From Diphasiastrum complanatum (taxonomy: Eukaryota > Streptophyta > Lycopodiopsida > Lycopodiales > Lycopodiaceae): a DNA stretch of 60,000 bases. The notes beneath the pieces are model-generated. The model saw only the letters and a program-made list of their open reading frames with translations, did no database searches and was not told the origin of the DNA. The stretch lies in NCBI GenBank assembly GCA_029204225.1, contig CM055101.1, positions 38,609,374 to 38,669,373 of the forward strand. Direction: 5' to 3'. The translations under genes were made by a program, and so were the position numbers. Shown piece after piece: positions 23,641-34,510 of this stretch; position 1 is the first letter of the stretch; each line of letters opens with the position of its first letter.

Positions 23641-25057
23641 CTTCAATACATCTAACTGTCATCATCATTTAAACTAAATTTACATGAAACTTTCACTTTT
23701 ATCCTAAAAATCAATCCTTAGCCTGATTTCAATATCAACTAAGTACTTAGAGATGGAATAATTTTCAAATTATATATCTCTACACTAAAGTACTATATCG
23801 ACCTTTAGAAGTATGCTAAGAGATAAATTTTTCTATTGGACCTGATTCTCTCCAATCTAGTAACATCACCTTCATATAACCTCAATTTACATGAATCTGT
23901 GGGTGAAATGTCACCATCCATTGGTAATCAATGTTCAAAAGTTAAAGATCCAAACAGTTATAGTCCAAGACTATCGACAATTTCTTGCAGACCTGTCATA
24001 AATGCTTCTTGATACAAATACACTTAGAATTTTTTCAGAAACTAAGATACAAAAACTCCTCCCACCAAAATCTCTTAGGAGATCCATCACGATAAAAATG
24101 ACTTTAACTCAATCCTGAGTACCCCAAATACTCTCTTGAGTTAAGTGCTCTTATTTCTAGCAACATATGCAAGAAAATATCAATCTTCAATCTTGATAGA
24201 TATGTCTGTCTCCTAATTAACTAGAGATTTAGGTTGGAAACGGTACACAGGCATCCCTTGACTGCAATCTGTAGTAGAATTTCATCTACTAAAATAAGCA
24301 AATTTCTCATAAGTAAACAAATTACTTAAAAAATATGCTTGTGAGATCCACACAATCTGAAGTATGTACAAAAGTAAAGAAATTCAAAGTTCAAATAACA
24401 GATCTAAGTCCTTGACTCGTTCACTTGATCAAGAATTACTCACCCCTTAAGAATCATCACCTTCTCTTATAATCTTCTAATGTTTATTAAGTATCAATTT
24501 AAGTATACGATATAAACTCAGTACATAGGAAACACATAGTAGATCTACAATATTAAGATGTACGTAAAGCAACATATTCAACTATGTTCCTATACATAAA
24601 CATAGGCTATAAACTAACAGATATCCATTATCTGCATATGTTACTCACATAACTCACTGAGAGAATCTTGCAACTTAGCTACAACCAAACTCTATTTTTC
24701 ATGAGTAAATAACAATAATGGGAAATCTTTGAAGTGAATAAGAAACTGAATTTCCAATAGGGAGATGGGCAACTTTCCATGGTAAGTATTCTCTCTCCAA
24801 AGAGAGAATATTTTCCTTAGGATCCTTATGCAGCCTATATTAAGTTATTGACCTCCTATTCTTGCATTATAGCAGTCAGACACCATGCAAGTGCTCCTAT
24901 GTCCAATTATAGGTCTGGGCCCTCATATGATTATTAATTATCTTTACAGACCAAGCCCGGAATAATGAGGCATAACCAATAACCATATACACTGGAGTGA
25001 CTGACTATCTATGTCAGGACTTATTCTGAATCCCACATACTGGACATGGACATAACA
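23641..25057 (-). mobile_element. Inverted, 3'-truncated LTR element nested in family A gag
   Basis: On the minus strand it starts with an LTR-like end (TGTTATGTCC... at 25057) and continues into sequence homologous to 20.83-22.61 kb plus strand. It stops about 90 bp short of where the plus copy has its purine tract, so the 3' LTR is missing. Its two edges coincide with the break in family A gag, which identifies it as a nested insertion. The first bases are duplicated (TTGTTATGTCCATACCTGTTATGTCC). No coding capacity. Confidence 0.55.
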
Positions 25058-25129
25058 GGTATGGACATAACAAGTATGGACTGGATGAGCCATACGTTGA
25101 TCTGGCTCTCAATGAATACTTTGTGACAT

Positions 25130-25930
25130 ACACTACCCAATCTCAGTGCCAAGGTGGGAGAATTTACGACTGCTATGGATGCGAAGAAGGGCATAGAATT
25201 GCCAAATGCTCTCATAAGACCGAGAGTGTGGATACAGGCACCGCTGCAAGAATTGTCCATTAATACCTGGAGTGAGTGCACCAATAAATTTGATCATGAT
25301 GTAGACAATAAAAGCTCTAAGGCAAGTGCCACAGAAATCTCCAACTTTGCATGTTTTGGTGCTAGCAGTTACGTGATCCCAAACGGAAGGGAGCGACACT
25401 ATCCCCACCCTCTTCAATATCAGTGGCAGATGATCACAATCAAACACAAGAGATATGAGGACAAACCTGATGTGATAGATGGGAGATCAAGAGTCAACTT
25501 GATCTCTACTACCTTATATAAAAAATGGGATTCATAGGGACTGAAACCAGCAAGATTTGCTATCAAGCTAGTTGATTAGTCTTGTGTAAAACTAAAAGAT
25601 GTAGTTGAAGACATTCCAGTGAAGATAGCGGGAGTGAAATTTGTAATCACCTTTGTGGTTATGAAAATTTTAGAGTCTCCTTCCACCTATCGAGTCTTAC
25701 TGGGAAGACCTTGGTTGAGAATCGTGCAAGTGGTTCGCAATTGGGGGACCGGAAAACTCATCTTCAAGAACAAAGAGCAAGCAGTAAAGGTAGATCCAAC
25801 CACCTGGGCGATGAAATCTATCACTCCCAAGATTGATGATGATTCCTCCACCACAGACCATAGTTTTGACCAATCAAGGGAGATCATTATGATTTTCAAA
25901 CTAATATTGTGCATTGGACGGAAGCATTAG
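25130..25930 (+). pseudogene. Zinc knuckle and aspartic protease of family A copy 2
   Basis: A CCHC knuckle is visible (CYGCEEGHRIAKC, about 25170-25208), then spacer, then protease: VIDGRSRVNLIS (about 25470-25505) and, after stops, KIAGVKFVITFVV and TYRVLLGRPWLRIVQVV (25619-25780). The DGR at the active site deviates from D-S/T-G. Frames are broken by stops at 25535 and 25574 and by a frame change. Confidence 0.65.
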
Positions 25931-26289
25931 CCACAGTTGACTATATGGTTTTGGACATGCATGTCAGCCGGAATCAGATACAAAACCCAACACATCTTTA
26001 CCGAAAGGGTACACCCTAGATATGCCGATAACTTACGGGGTGAACATAATAAACGTGGCATGGTTAGCAGCGAAACCTATACCCGAGCAAGTTGAAGATG
26101 ATTTGGTACCCTGAAAACATGCCTTTTCATACAACGAAGAAGCTAAACCCTGCAACATATGGATCCTAATCGGTTTGTAATGAGAAGGATACCAGCTCAA
26201 CCTCCACAAAAATCTCCAATAGCTAAAGTTTCCAAGGTGGAACCACCCAAGGCACCTATCACTAAGAAGGAACAAATATAACAGTGCTA

Positions 26290-26870
26290 CAATCAGGTGA
26301 TCCGTTGGAGTGATCTACCGGAAGAAGCGGTAGCTATGGTTGATGCAGATATTCACAATCACAAAGCGAATATGAGGCTAGTTCCCCAGAAGAATAACAA
26401 GGATGTAACAGATCATGTTGACATAAAAAAAAAAAAGGTATTGGACTCCTTGAAATCCATCTGATTGGAACTAGACACATCACCATCATCAGAGATGACT
26501 GGAAATCTGCATCTTACAAGTTGTGCTAAGATCAACTTATTGAAGGAAGAATCTCGTCGAGCATCAGTTCACGAGATGCTAGAAAACTTCAAAAATTATA
26601 CCTTAGACAATGTGGTAATTATTTTTTTGAAAGCTCAAAGAGAGCCTGATAAGGATCAAGAAACTAAGGAACAAGTCTTCGAAGGACCTGCATGGACACA
26701 ACCGATGAATCTAGCAGAGCTAGGCAAAGAGGAGAAGATTGTTTATGTGGGAGAACAATTGACACCCACTCAGTTCACATGACTACGTACTCTGTTCGTG
26801 GAATACCAAGACTGTTTTGCATAAACATACAAGGATCTAAAGGGTATACCACCAATCGTAGAAGAGAATT
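26290..26870 (+). pseudogene. Linker and RT entry segment of family A copy 2
   Basis: The open part 26465-26782 ends with the family motif TQPMNLAELGKEEKIVYVGE; after its stop come YQDCFA and TYKDLKGIPP. This is the N-terminal shoulder of RT. No catalytic core remains. Unlike copies 1 and 3, the SPSRK repeat is not recognisable here. Confidence 0.55.
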
Positions 26871-27130
26871 GAACAATATTACTCGATCAAGTATATTTAA
26901 ACTTAGGCCTATAATAACAAAAAAATATGACCTTAAAACACAAAACCATAAATTCCTGAAATGAATTAGTTGCTAGTACTCAATCAAATAGATCTAAACC
27001 TAGAAAGCTGCTAACCACCAAATGTTATTTTCGTACTACACACTGAAATTAAGACTCTCCGAGTTTATCGTATTGCTTAATGCTCCATTCATAAGTGTAA
27101 CACTAACCTTTTCTAGCTTTTGTCCCTTTA
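26871..27130. other. Unassigned AT-rich spacer
   Basis: Nothing recognised. Confidence 0.4.
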
Positions 27131-27915
27131 TTACTTCTTTGACTCATCTACCTTGAGAACTAATATCAGTTTTTCAACACTTTCATTTGTGATTCCAGAA
27201 ATCTTTACAATAAATCTCAGTAAATGATTCAAATCTACAAACATATTGCTGGTGGAATCACATGACAAAGTGCCATGTTTTGAGTTATAAATTTCATTGG
27301 TATGGTAAGGAATACCAATGATGTTTTGCAAACCCCTGTTTAACACATCCCTCTCTAATTTGATTTGAAATAGCCAGAGATAAGAATTTTTTTATCTCTA
27401 CTTGTCCAAATGCCTCTTTGATAACTTTAAACATCGTGCCATATGCATCTCTGCTAACACCAGAATAATCACATGCTCCTTGTATCAATTTTCGATCAAT
27501 AATCTTGTCGACTTCGCCCATAAGGGCCTCTGCAATCTTAGACTTGATTTGAGAATATCGTTAATTTCCTAGTAGACTTGTCGTTGACTTGGCTGAAAGT
27601 ACTACACTTTAGATGATACAAAACACATGAATAATTTAAAACAAAATCTTACTTGAAAGCATATATTCTTTTTTTTCGTTGACCCCCACTTGATGAAAGC
27701 TCGTCAATACCTTTTAAAATAACTCTTTTTTGCTTATTGTTCAGTATTTTTTTCCGCAATGTGTTTACTTCTGCATTTATTTGACAATATGAGGTATGCA
27801 TTGTTTGTACAATTAGTTTCATATTGTCATTTTCTTGGTTAAGGTTTAATATAATATTTTGCAAACGAAAATTATTTATCTTCAAGATTTCATTCTCTTC
27901 TTTTGTTTCCAACAT
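27131..27915 (-). pseudogene. Unrecognised minus-strand coding remnant with coiled-coil start
   Basis: Three consecutive minus-strand frames. 27915-27649 is 88 codons: a Leu/Asn/Glu-rich helical region (NEILKINNFRLQNIILNLNQ) ending in a basic stretch (GGQRKKRIYAFK), with a splice-donor-like GTAAGA just after AFK. 27535-27294 reads IAEALMGEVDKIIDRKLIQG, then CDYSGVSRDAYGTMFKVIKE. 27346-27131 reads MLNRGLQNIIGIPYHTNEIY. An acceptor-like TACTTTCAG lies between the first two, but the join leaves a stop, so either the true intron differs or the gene is broken. The style is that of a transposon- or plant-specific regulatory protein; no family is assigned. Confidence 0.35.
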
Positions 27916-29195
27916 ATTTTTAAAACAATGGATTTTTTTTCATTGAATTACTAATACCATAAATTTTCAATATTTCACAATAATCGAATAGACCATTGTC
28001 TCCTTCACACAAAACCATGACAAATCACAAGAATTTGTTTCCCAATGTCCGAAATATTACCTGTCATCCGAAATGTTTTGAACAAAGAAGAGCTATAAAG
28101 AGCCACATAAAACTTTGAGCAGAACGCAAATAAGAACCCCACGACCATAACAGCTACACAACACTGGCTCAGGCAAATTCTTTTGGAAGAACCAGATCAA
28201 CTAGCAAAAATCTTTGAACTACTATGAAACCATAGAACATGAGATTGCAGCATGAACACAGTTCTCACAAAACAACCATTCGCTTCGTCTAGCAAAAACA
28301 AAATCTTGGTCTCCAATAGAAACCGTTGCATGCACCGACAATGAAGACCCTGAAAATGGCAAGAAACATGAGATAGGAATCCATGTGTAAACTAACACGG
28401 AATAAAAAAACATGTGAGAAGCCACGAACACATCCACACACAATAGGCATAGACACCACACGCAAAATTATCCATCAAAAAACATTTTAAACATTCTTGC
28501 CTAAAACTACACAAATGTATGTAAAAAGTCTTTTTTAAATACGTGGCATTTTTATAGATTAACCTACATATTAAAAAAACAAATACAATCTAAATTTTAA
28601 AAATTAATTAAAACACAAGCACGTCAATTTTGGATGTGATTGCTATGTGCCCCTGCTTGTAAGGCAGGGCCAAAAATTTTGGCCATAAGTAAAGATATTT
28701 CTCACATTTGTTACACTTGGGAAAGACGTTAATAAATTTCATGACTCATAAAGATGCATAATTGAGACAAGTTAAAAAATTTAGGCCATAAATAGAGATA
28801 TTTATCACCTTCCTTACATTCTGGCCTTTACATTCGATTTAGCGACTGTTTCATTGACTCAGCCAATCCATGTTAATTTTTCAATACACAAAACATAGAG
28901 AGTCTGCTCAATGATAGACTATAGCATAACACAGGTGTCTGTATACTCAGAAATCGAAGCACGCAATCAGCAACCAGCCCAATGCAGCAAATGCAGGACT
29001 GAAATCAGTAGAAAGGCCTAGTAATCGCTCCATCGTAGCTGAGTTTTTGGCCATAATACCTAGCAAAACAACCACCATTGCCAAGTATGAGTGTGCAGCG
29101 TAGGACTGAAATAAGCAAGGTAGCCAACCTATGAAAACCTTTTCCATAGAAAATTGGTTGAAAATAAGTGAAGCATAAAATTGTGCATCTGTGGA
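27916..29195. other. Unassigned sequence left of the copia element
   Basis: Short frames on the minus strand (28222-28461, 28947-29237) show no recognisable similarity. No repeat structure noticed. Confidence 0.35.
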
Positions 29196-29201
29196 CCAAG
29201 A

Positions 29202-30116
29202 TGTTCGCGAACTCGAATATCTGGAGACACGAAACACGAACGATAGTCAACGAAGACGAAGACGAACGGTTCACAAACACGAACGGTTCGCGAACACAAA
29301 GAATCCACGAACGAGATTCCTTTGCGGTCCAGCAAGAGAGAAAGGCATACGAGGTAAGCAAAACCAATGGTGGAAACAAAACCCCTTCTCACCAGAGATC
29401 AAGCAAGTACCCAGAAGTACATAGATCTGACCTGATGGCATGATGTCAGCAGATACTTCCTAGGTCGTGGCTAATTGCCACTCTTGTAATTCCCGATTAG
29501 TTGTAGATGTTTAATCACTCTAATCTTAGGTTTACAAGAGAGACCATATATTAGAACAGGATATACATAGTGTAATAAAACAGAAACAAAAAAAAAAAAG
29601 TTTGATGCTAGTAAGCAATCAAGACGAACATAGACAGAAGGTCCACGTGCAAGAAAATAATTCTGTCTAGGATCAGAAGATCCAATTGTCCACTAGTGAA
29701 GCGAGACTACTACTTGTGAGAGAGCCATGTTTCTCTCATGTCAAAGCATTGTGTGGATCCGCATGCAGTGCTCCCTGAAGAAATCAAAGAAAATCAATAC
29801 AGATTATTTTTCTGGTTGTGTCTGATCTTGGATGTCGAATGCTTATGCCGTTTTATTTTTTGTGTGTCTGAGTTTTCTTGTCCCTTTAGAATTCCGCACC
29901 TTGGTTGAAATGAAGTCGAATGTTATATTAATTTTATGAACGTAGATCAATAGTAACTGACTACTCTCTGGAGGATTGTAGGAGTGTTTCCTCTAGCAGT
30001 GCCCAGCGAATGCATCTAAACTCCATCTAAATCTCAAAAGAGAATCGTGAATGCTTCATGAATTTTCTTCTCACGATTCTCATCAGTCGTATCGGAGCAA
30101 TGCACAACTTCCAACA
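29202..30116 (+). repeat. Copia 5' LTR
   Basis: 915 bp from TGTTCGCGAACTCGAA to CTTCCAACA, matching the 3' LTR. The first ~110 bp are packed with CGAA/TTCG motifs (CACGAA, GGTTCGCGAAC), including a local duplication (GAACGGTTCACAAACACGAACGG) absent from the 3' copy. The bZIP-type TGACGTCA of the 3' LTR reads TGATGTCA here (29441-29448), a CpG-to-TpG change. Confidence 0.9.
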
Positions 30117-30117
30117 G

Positions 30118-30129
30118 TGGTATCAGAGC
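30118..30129 (+). promoter_or_regulatory. Primer-binding site, initiator tRNA-Met type
   Basis: TGGTATCAGAGC begins two bases after the LTR terminal CA, the classic minus-strand priming site of plant copia elements. Confidence 0.92.
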
Positions 30130-30229
30130 CACCCTGTCATATTTTGACATAGCCGAGAAGCTAGCAGATCCCAGGAGGCCAAGCATTCAGACAATCAACC
30201 ATCAACAAGAAAACAGACTTCAAGAAGCA

Positions 30230-30841
30230 ATGGCTTCAATCAGTAGCATGCAGAACAATATCTGCACTATACTTAATTCTTCAGGATCTAACTTTCTAAC
30301 CTGGAAAGTTAAGACATCTTTGATACTCAAGGGCGAAGGACTCTTCCTCTAGGTGGATGGCACAGAAGAAATGCCTACGACAATAGGCAAGGAGCTACGT
30401 GAATGGAGGGAGAAAAACGACAAGGCAGTAGCCTTGCTATCATCTTCCATCGAAGATAGCCTTACACTTGAGTTGGCTACACTCTCCAAGGCTAAGGAGA
30501 TGTGGGATACACTGCTCACAAGATTTCATATGAAATCAAGAAGTCAGACTATGATGTTGGAAGATCAGCTGACAAATCTGCAGTGGGATGGAAAAGACTT
30601 CACCTCTTTCGTGAGAAAGATGAAGGATCTGTTTCTATCACTACACAACTCAGGAGCAGAGAATGTAGTATCAGATGAGAAACAACTCACATATCTGTTG
30701 AAAGCCTTACCCAGATCTTTCCAGATGACACGAATCCTGCTCGCAAAGGATCCTACCATGAACCTCAAAAAGGCGATTGTTGATATTCGAGAGGAAGTCG
30801 AGGCCAGAGAGCATCTTGATCACAAAGATGGTTCTGACTAG
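30230..30841 (+). pseudogene. Copia Gag
   Basis: The frame from ATG 30230 carries the copia gag features NFLTWKVKTSLILKGEGLF, then KAVALLSSSIEDSL, LSKAKEMWDTLLTRF, QLTNLQWDGKDFTSFVRKMK and YLLKALPRSF. An in-frame TAG at 30350-30352 interrupts it after residue 40 (where Trp is common in the family), and another at 30839-30841 cuts it off from the zinc knuckle. Gag forms the particle shell. Confidence 0.8.
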
Positions 30842-31340
30842 GCACTCTACGGCAACAAAGAAAAATCAAACAAACAGTTCAAGCCTAAGAGGGAGCCAAA
30901 TCAGAGGCGGGATTGTGACCAGCAAGTAGAGGGGACTAGCAAAAACAACTAGAAGACCCAAGGGGAGGTTGAAACGACAAGATGCCGACAAGAAGACTTA
31001 CACGAGATGCAGAAGAGACGGGCATACAATAGACACCTGCTAGCTCAATCCCAAGATTGAGTGTATCCATTGCCATAAGAAGGGTCATGCAGCCATGGAT
31101 TGCAGCCAAAACCCAAGAAAAAGATCAACACAAAACAAACAGGAGAACGATAATAGTTCTTCTTATGTTGAGGAGCCCGAGAGCTCGAAGATGGGCTAAG
31201 AAAGAACAAACAAAAATTGTTCGACCGTCTACATTTGTGAAGATGTGTGTGCAGCATCAACGTCTGACACACACGAGGTGATCCTGGATTCAGGGGCCAC
31301 CTCGCACTTCGTGACATCAAGACGAATCATGTCTGATTTC
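30842..31340 (+). pseudogene. Copia zinc knuckle and aspartic protease
   Basis: A canonical CCHC knuckle (CIHCHKKGHAAMDC) at about 31062-31103, then the protease active site VILDSGATSHFV (DSGA) at about 31280-31315, followed by more protease sequence running into a stop. Both key motifs are intact although the connecting frame has stops, including one near 31199. Confidence 0.75.
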
Positions 31341-31403
31341 AGAAGTGCAGATCCTCAAGATCCATAGTTCTTGGAGATGGATCTAGACATCAAGTGAACG
31401 GTA

Positions 31404-32640
31404 TTGGTTCACTTTGGCTCAACACCAACGGTAGAGACAGAAGACATTTTGTTCGTGCCAACTCTGCAGCATGACCTGCTCTTTGTAGCAAGAATAGCAA
31501 ATGCAGGGATGCGTGTGACGTTTTCTAATGAAGCATGCAACATGATTGATGCCAGCACCAGCAGTCTCATTGCTCAAGGCAGAAGGAAAGAGAACCTGTA
31601 TCATATGAAGGTACGCCTACTTGTAGATCAGGTGCATCAGACTCATGATGACTCGCCATACACTCTGTGGCACAGAAGACTCTGTCACATGAACTCAATG
31701 GCACTCTACCAGTCAAGTCATCATGGAGCAATAACAGGGGTCAGCATCTCGAATGCAACCAATTCGACCACCAGCAATGCATGTTTGAAAGGCAAGATGT
31801 CATGCACACCATTCGTCAAAGACTCCTACAGAACGACAAAGATTCTAGAGCTGCACTCTGACATATGCGGTCCATTCAACGTGATCTCAGTAGGAGATTC
31901 AAAATATTACATAACCTTCATTGATGATTATAGCAAGTTTTCTAGAGTGTATTTTATTTAGAATAAATCTGAAGCACTCGATAAATTCACAGGAGATTGT
32001 GAATTGGGCTGAGAGATGCATAGGCAGCAAGGGGAAGCAGATCTGAATAGATCGAGGTGATGAATATATCTCGAATTGCTTCATTGACTTTTGCAATGAT
32101 CGTGGCATCATTCACAAAAAAATTGCAGCCTACACACCACAACACAATGGTGTTGTTGAACGAAAGAACAAGACCCTGATGGAAGTAGCCAGATGCACGA
32201 TGGCATACTTGAAGGCTCCAAGGGCACTGTGGGCTAAAGCAGTAGCTACAGTCGCATACATCCAGAACAGGATAGGTAAATCTGGTGTTCCTCACACGAC
32301 ACCAGATGAGCTATGGTGGGGTAGAAAGCCCAACCTATCTCAGCGTCAGAATATTTGGCTGTGCAGCATATGCACATATTCTTGATAAGCTTCGCAAGAA
32401 GCTTGATGAGAAGGCTGAGAAAAGATTTCTGGCAGGTTATGACAATAATTCGTCATACTACAGAATCTACATGCCAGACACGAACACTGTGAAAACAGTG
32501 AGGGATGTCAAATTCAACGAGAGTAGGACAATGGCCAACGAAGACCCTGTTAGTTATGAAGTTCTGGAAAGACAGTACTATGACCTGCCGCCAACATCAG
32601 AGGGAGTAGAGGACGAACACGAAAACAAAAATTTTTGAGT
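31404..32640 (+). pseudogene. Copia GAG-pre-integrase and integrase
   Basis: 31404-31961 includes ILFVPTLQHDLLFVARI, the pre-integrase motif LWHRRLCHMN and the start of the catalytic core, LHSDICGPFNVISVGDSKYY then FIDDYSKFSRVYF. A stop at 31959-31961 follows. The second half continues in broken frames: the NGVVERKNKTLMEVARC block carrying the catalytic Glu (about 32150-32205) and, in another frame, the downstream FGCAAYAHI segment (to about 32638). The zinc-binding spacing after CHMN is partly lost. Confidence 0.75.
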
Positions 32641-32803
32641 CGCCTCCCATTCGAGCGACGAATCAGACGAAGAAAGATTTGAGAGGCAACCTGCCGCCGC
32701 AGTCCCTGTAAACCAAGATGGTTCCGGACCGAGCAGAGTAGACAAGGGCAAAGACATAGCTATTTCGGGAGGATCTCCCAGAAGGTCGACAAGACCACAA
32801 AGA

Positions 32804-34480
32804 GTGCCAACAAGATTTGTACTAGGCAGCTCAGCTTCCACATCAGAAGAATTCTGTGGGTTCAGTGGCGAACCACAGACATTCGAAGAGGTGATTGAAT
32901 GTCCAGAAAAGGACAAATGGATCCAAGCCATGAACAAAGAGATGGAGTCCATGAGGAAGAACCAGGTATGGACGTTGGAGCCATTACCTCATAAGCGCAA
33001 GACTGTCAAATACAAATGGGTTTTCAAACTCAAATATGGACCAGACAGGAGTGTGACGAAATACAAGGCAAGACTGGTAGCGAAGAGTTTCTCTCAGAGA
33101 TACGGTATTGACTATTCTGAAACCTTCTCTCCTATCATCAAACATTCATCCCTACGTCTATTGTTTGCATATGCAGTAGCTTATGACCTCAAGATCCACA
33201 TTGTGGATGAGAAGACAGCCTTCTTACATGGCGAATTAGACAAAGAGGTCTACATGGATCAACCCCCAGGATTTGTCTCGAATTCACTTCCTGACTATGT
33301 GCGCAGAATACATAGAAGCATCTATGCTCTGAAGCAATCAGTCCGAGTGGTATACGAAGAAGGATCAGGCCCTGAAATCGCTCGGATTCAAGCCTCTATT
33401 GGCTAACTCCAATGTGTATGTCAGAGTTATAGATGGGCAGATCATTATAGTGACTATTTATGTGGACGACACTCTGATACTTTGCAGGAGTGAGCAGCTA
33501 ATTGCTGAAGTAAAGATAGACATCTCGAAGCATTTCGAGATAGTGAAACTGGGAGAAGCCAGGTGTTACCTAGGCTTACAAATTGAAAGGGACTACGAGG
33601 GAGAGAAGTTATATCTTCACCAGTCCAGATACACCCAGAAGATCCTAGAGGACTTTGGGATGCTGAACTGCAAAGGAGCGAACACTCCAATGCTTGCAGG
33701 GATGGTGCTAACAAATGACGACTGTCCAAAGACTGAGGAAAAAAGGGAACAGATGCAACTCACATCCTACAGGAGGATGATAGGTTCACTGATGTACCTT
33801 GTAGACAACACAAGCCTTGATATTGCTTATGCAGTATTCAGGATGAGCGAATTTTGCACAAATCCAGGCTCGACACATTGGAAGATTGCAAAACGAATTT
33901 TGCAATATCTTCAATTAATGAGGGATTATGGCTTGTGTTATTGTCGTGGTGTAGGTCTCAAGATACTTTCCTACAATGATGTGAGCTGGGCATATCTTAA
34001 GGACAACTGTAAAAGTGTCTCAGGAGGATGCACCATCGCATCAAGAGCAACAGTTCTCTAGGTCAGCAAGAAGCAGATCATTGTAGCCCAGTCATCTTGT
34101 GAAGCAGAGTACGTGGCAGTAGCGAAGATGGCCAACAAAATAATTTGGCTAAGGTAGTTCCTAATTGAATTAGGCGAAATAAAAAACAAGCCACTGGTTT
34201 TGCAAATGGAAAACACCTCTGCAATACACCTGACGAAAGATCTCGTGTTCCATTCTAGAACGAAACGCATTGTGACCAAGTATCACTTGATCAGGGATCT
34301 AATTGAGAAGAAGATGATGCAGACCGTCTTCATAGAAACGAAAGATATGGTTGTAGACATCTTCACTAAAGCTCTAGACAAAGGGCTCTTTGAGAGGCAA
34401 AGGAGCAGTCTCGGGGTCATAAAGCTACCATGCTTTGAGAGGGAGCTGAAGAAACAAAGTGTTTCTAATTACAAAGCCTT
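32804..34480 (+). pseudogene. Copia reverse transcriptase and RNase H
   Basis: 32804-33406: KDKWIQAMNKEMESM, WVFKLKYGPDRSVTKYKARL, YSETFSPIIK, VDEKTAFLHGELDKEVYM. A frameshift near 33398 moves to 33399-34061 with the catalytic loop TIYVDDTLILC (YVDD intact), SKHFEIVKLGEARCYLGL and RMIGSLMYLVDNTS. RNase H follows: NDVSWAYLKDN (Asn where Asp is usual), a stop at 34059-34061, then SSCEAEYVAVA, another stop, and TKALDKGLFERQR near the end. At least three disruptions. Confidence 0.85.
34436..34459 (+). promoter_or_regulatory. Candidate copia polypurine tract
   Basis: Purine-rich GAGAGGGAGCTGAAGAAACA runs directly into AAAG then TGTTTC at 34460. If this is the real tract, the 3' LTR starts at 34460 rather than 34511 and the 5' LTR has lost its first ~50 bp, which would also explain the missing target duplication. 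Confidence 0.45.
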
Positions 34481-34510
34481 GCTAGCTTTTAGCCCTTCAC
34501 CTGATGAAGA

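Larger units (their letters stand above)
23191..26870 (+). mobile_element. Ty3/gypsy family A, copy 2 (truncated and interrupted)
   Basis: Starts inside gag (FLLLSKIKMGKRERFWDY, YIERVKHL), is interrupted at 23640-25057 by an inverted element, then resumes with a zinc knuckle, protease, linker and the RT entry segment, ending near 26865 (TYKDLKGIPP then stop). Numerous stops. The same order of segments is seen in copy 1. Confidence 0.75.

Noticed and set aside
29005-29443. Frames of 77-124 codons at the start of the copia 5' LTR
   Set aside because: They cover the CGAA-rich LTR block; parallel frames occur at the same place in the 3' LTR (34469-34769), so they are LTR composition effects.
32578-32952. 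124-codon minus-strand frame
   Set aside because: Antisense to the copia integrase-RT spacer, with no recognisable protein.
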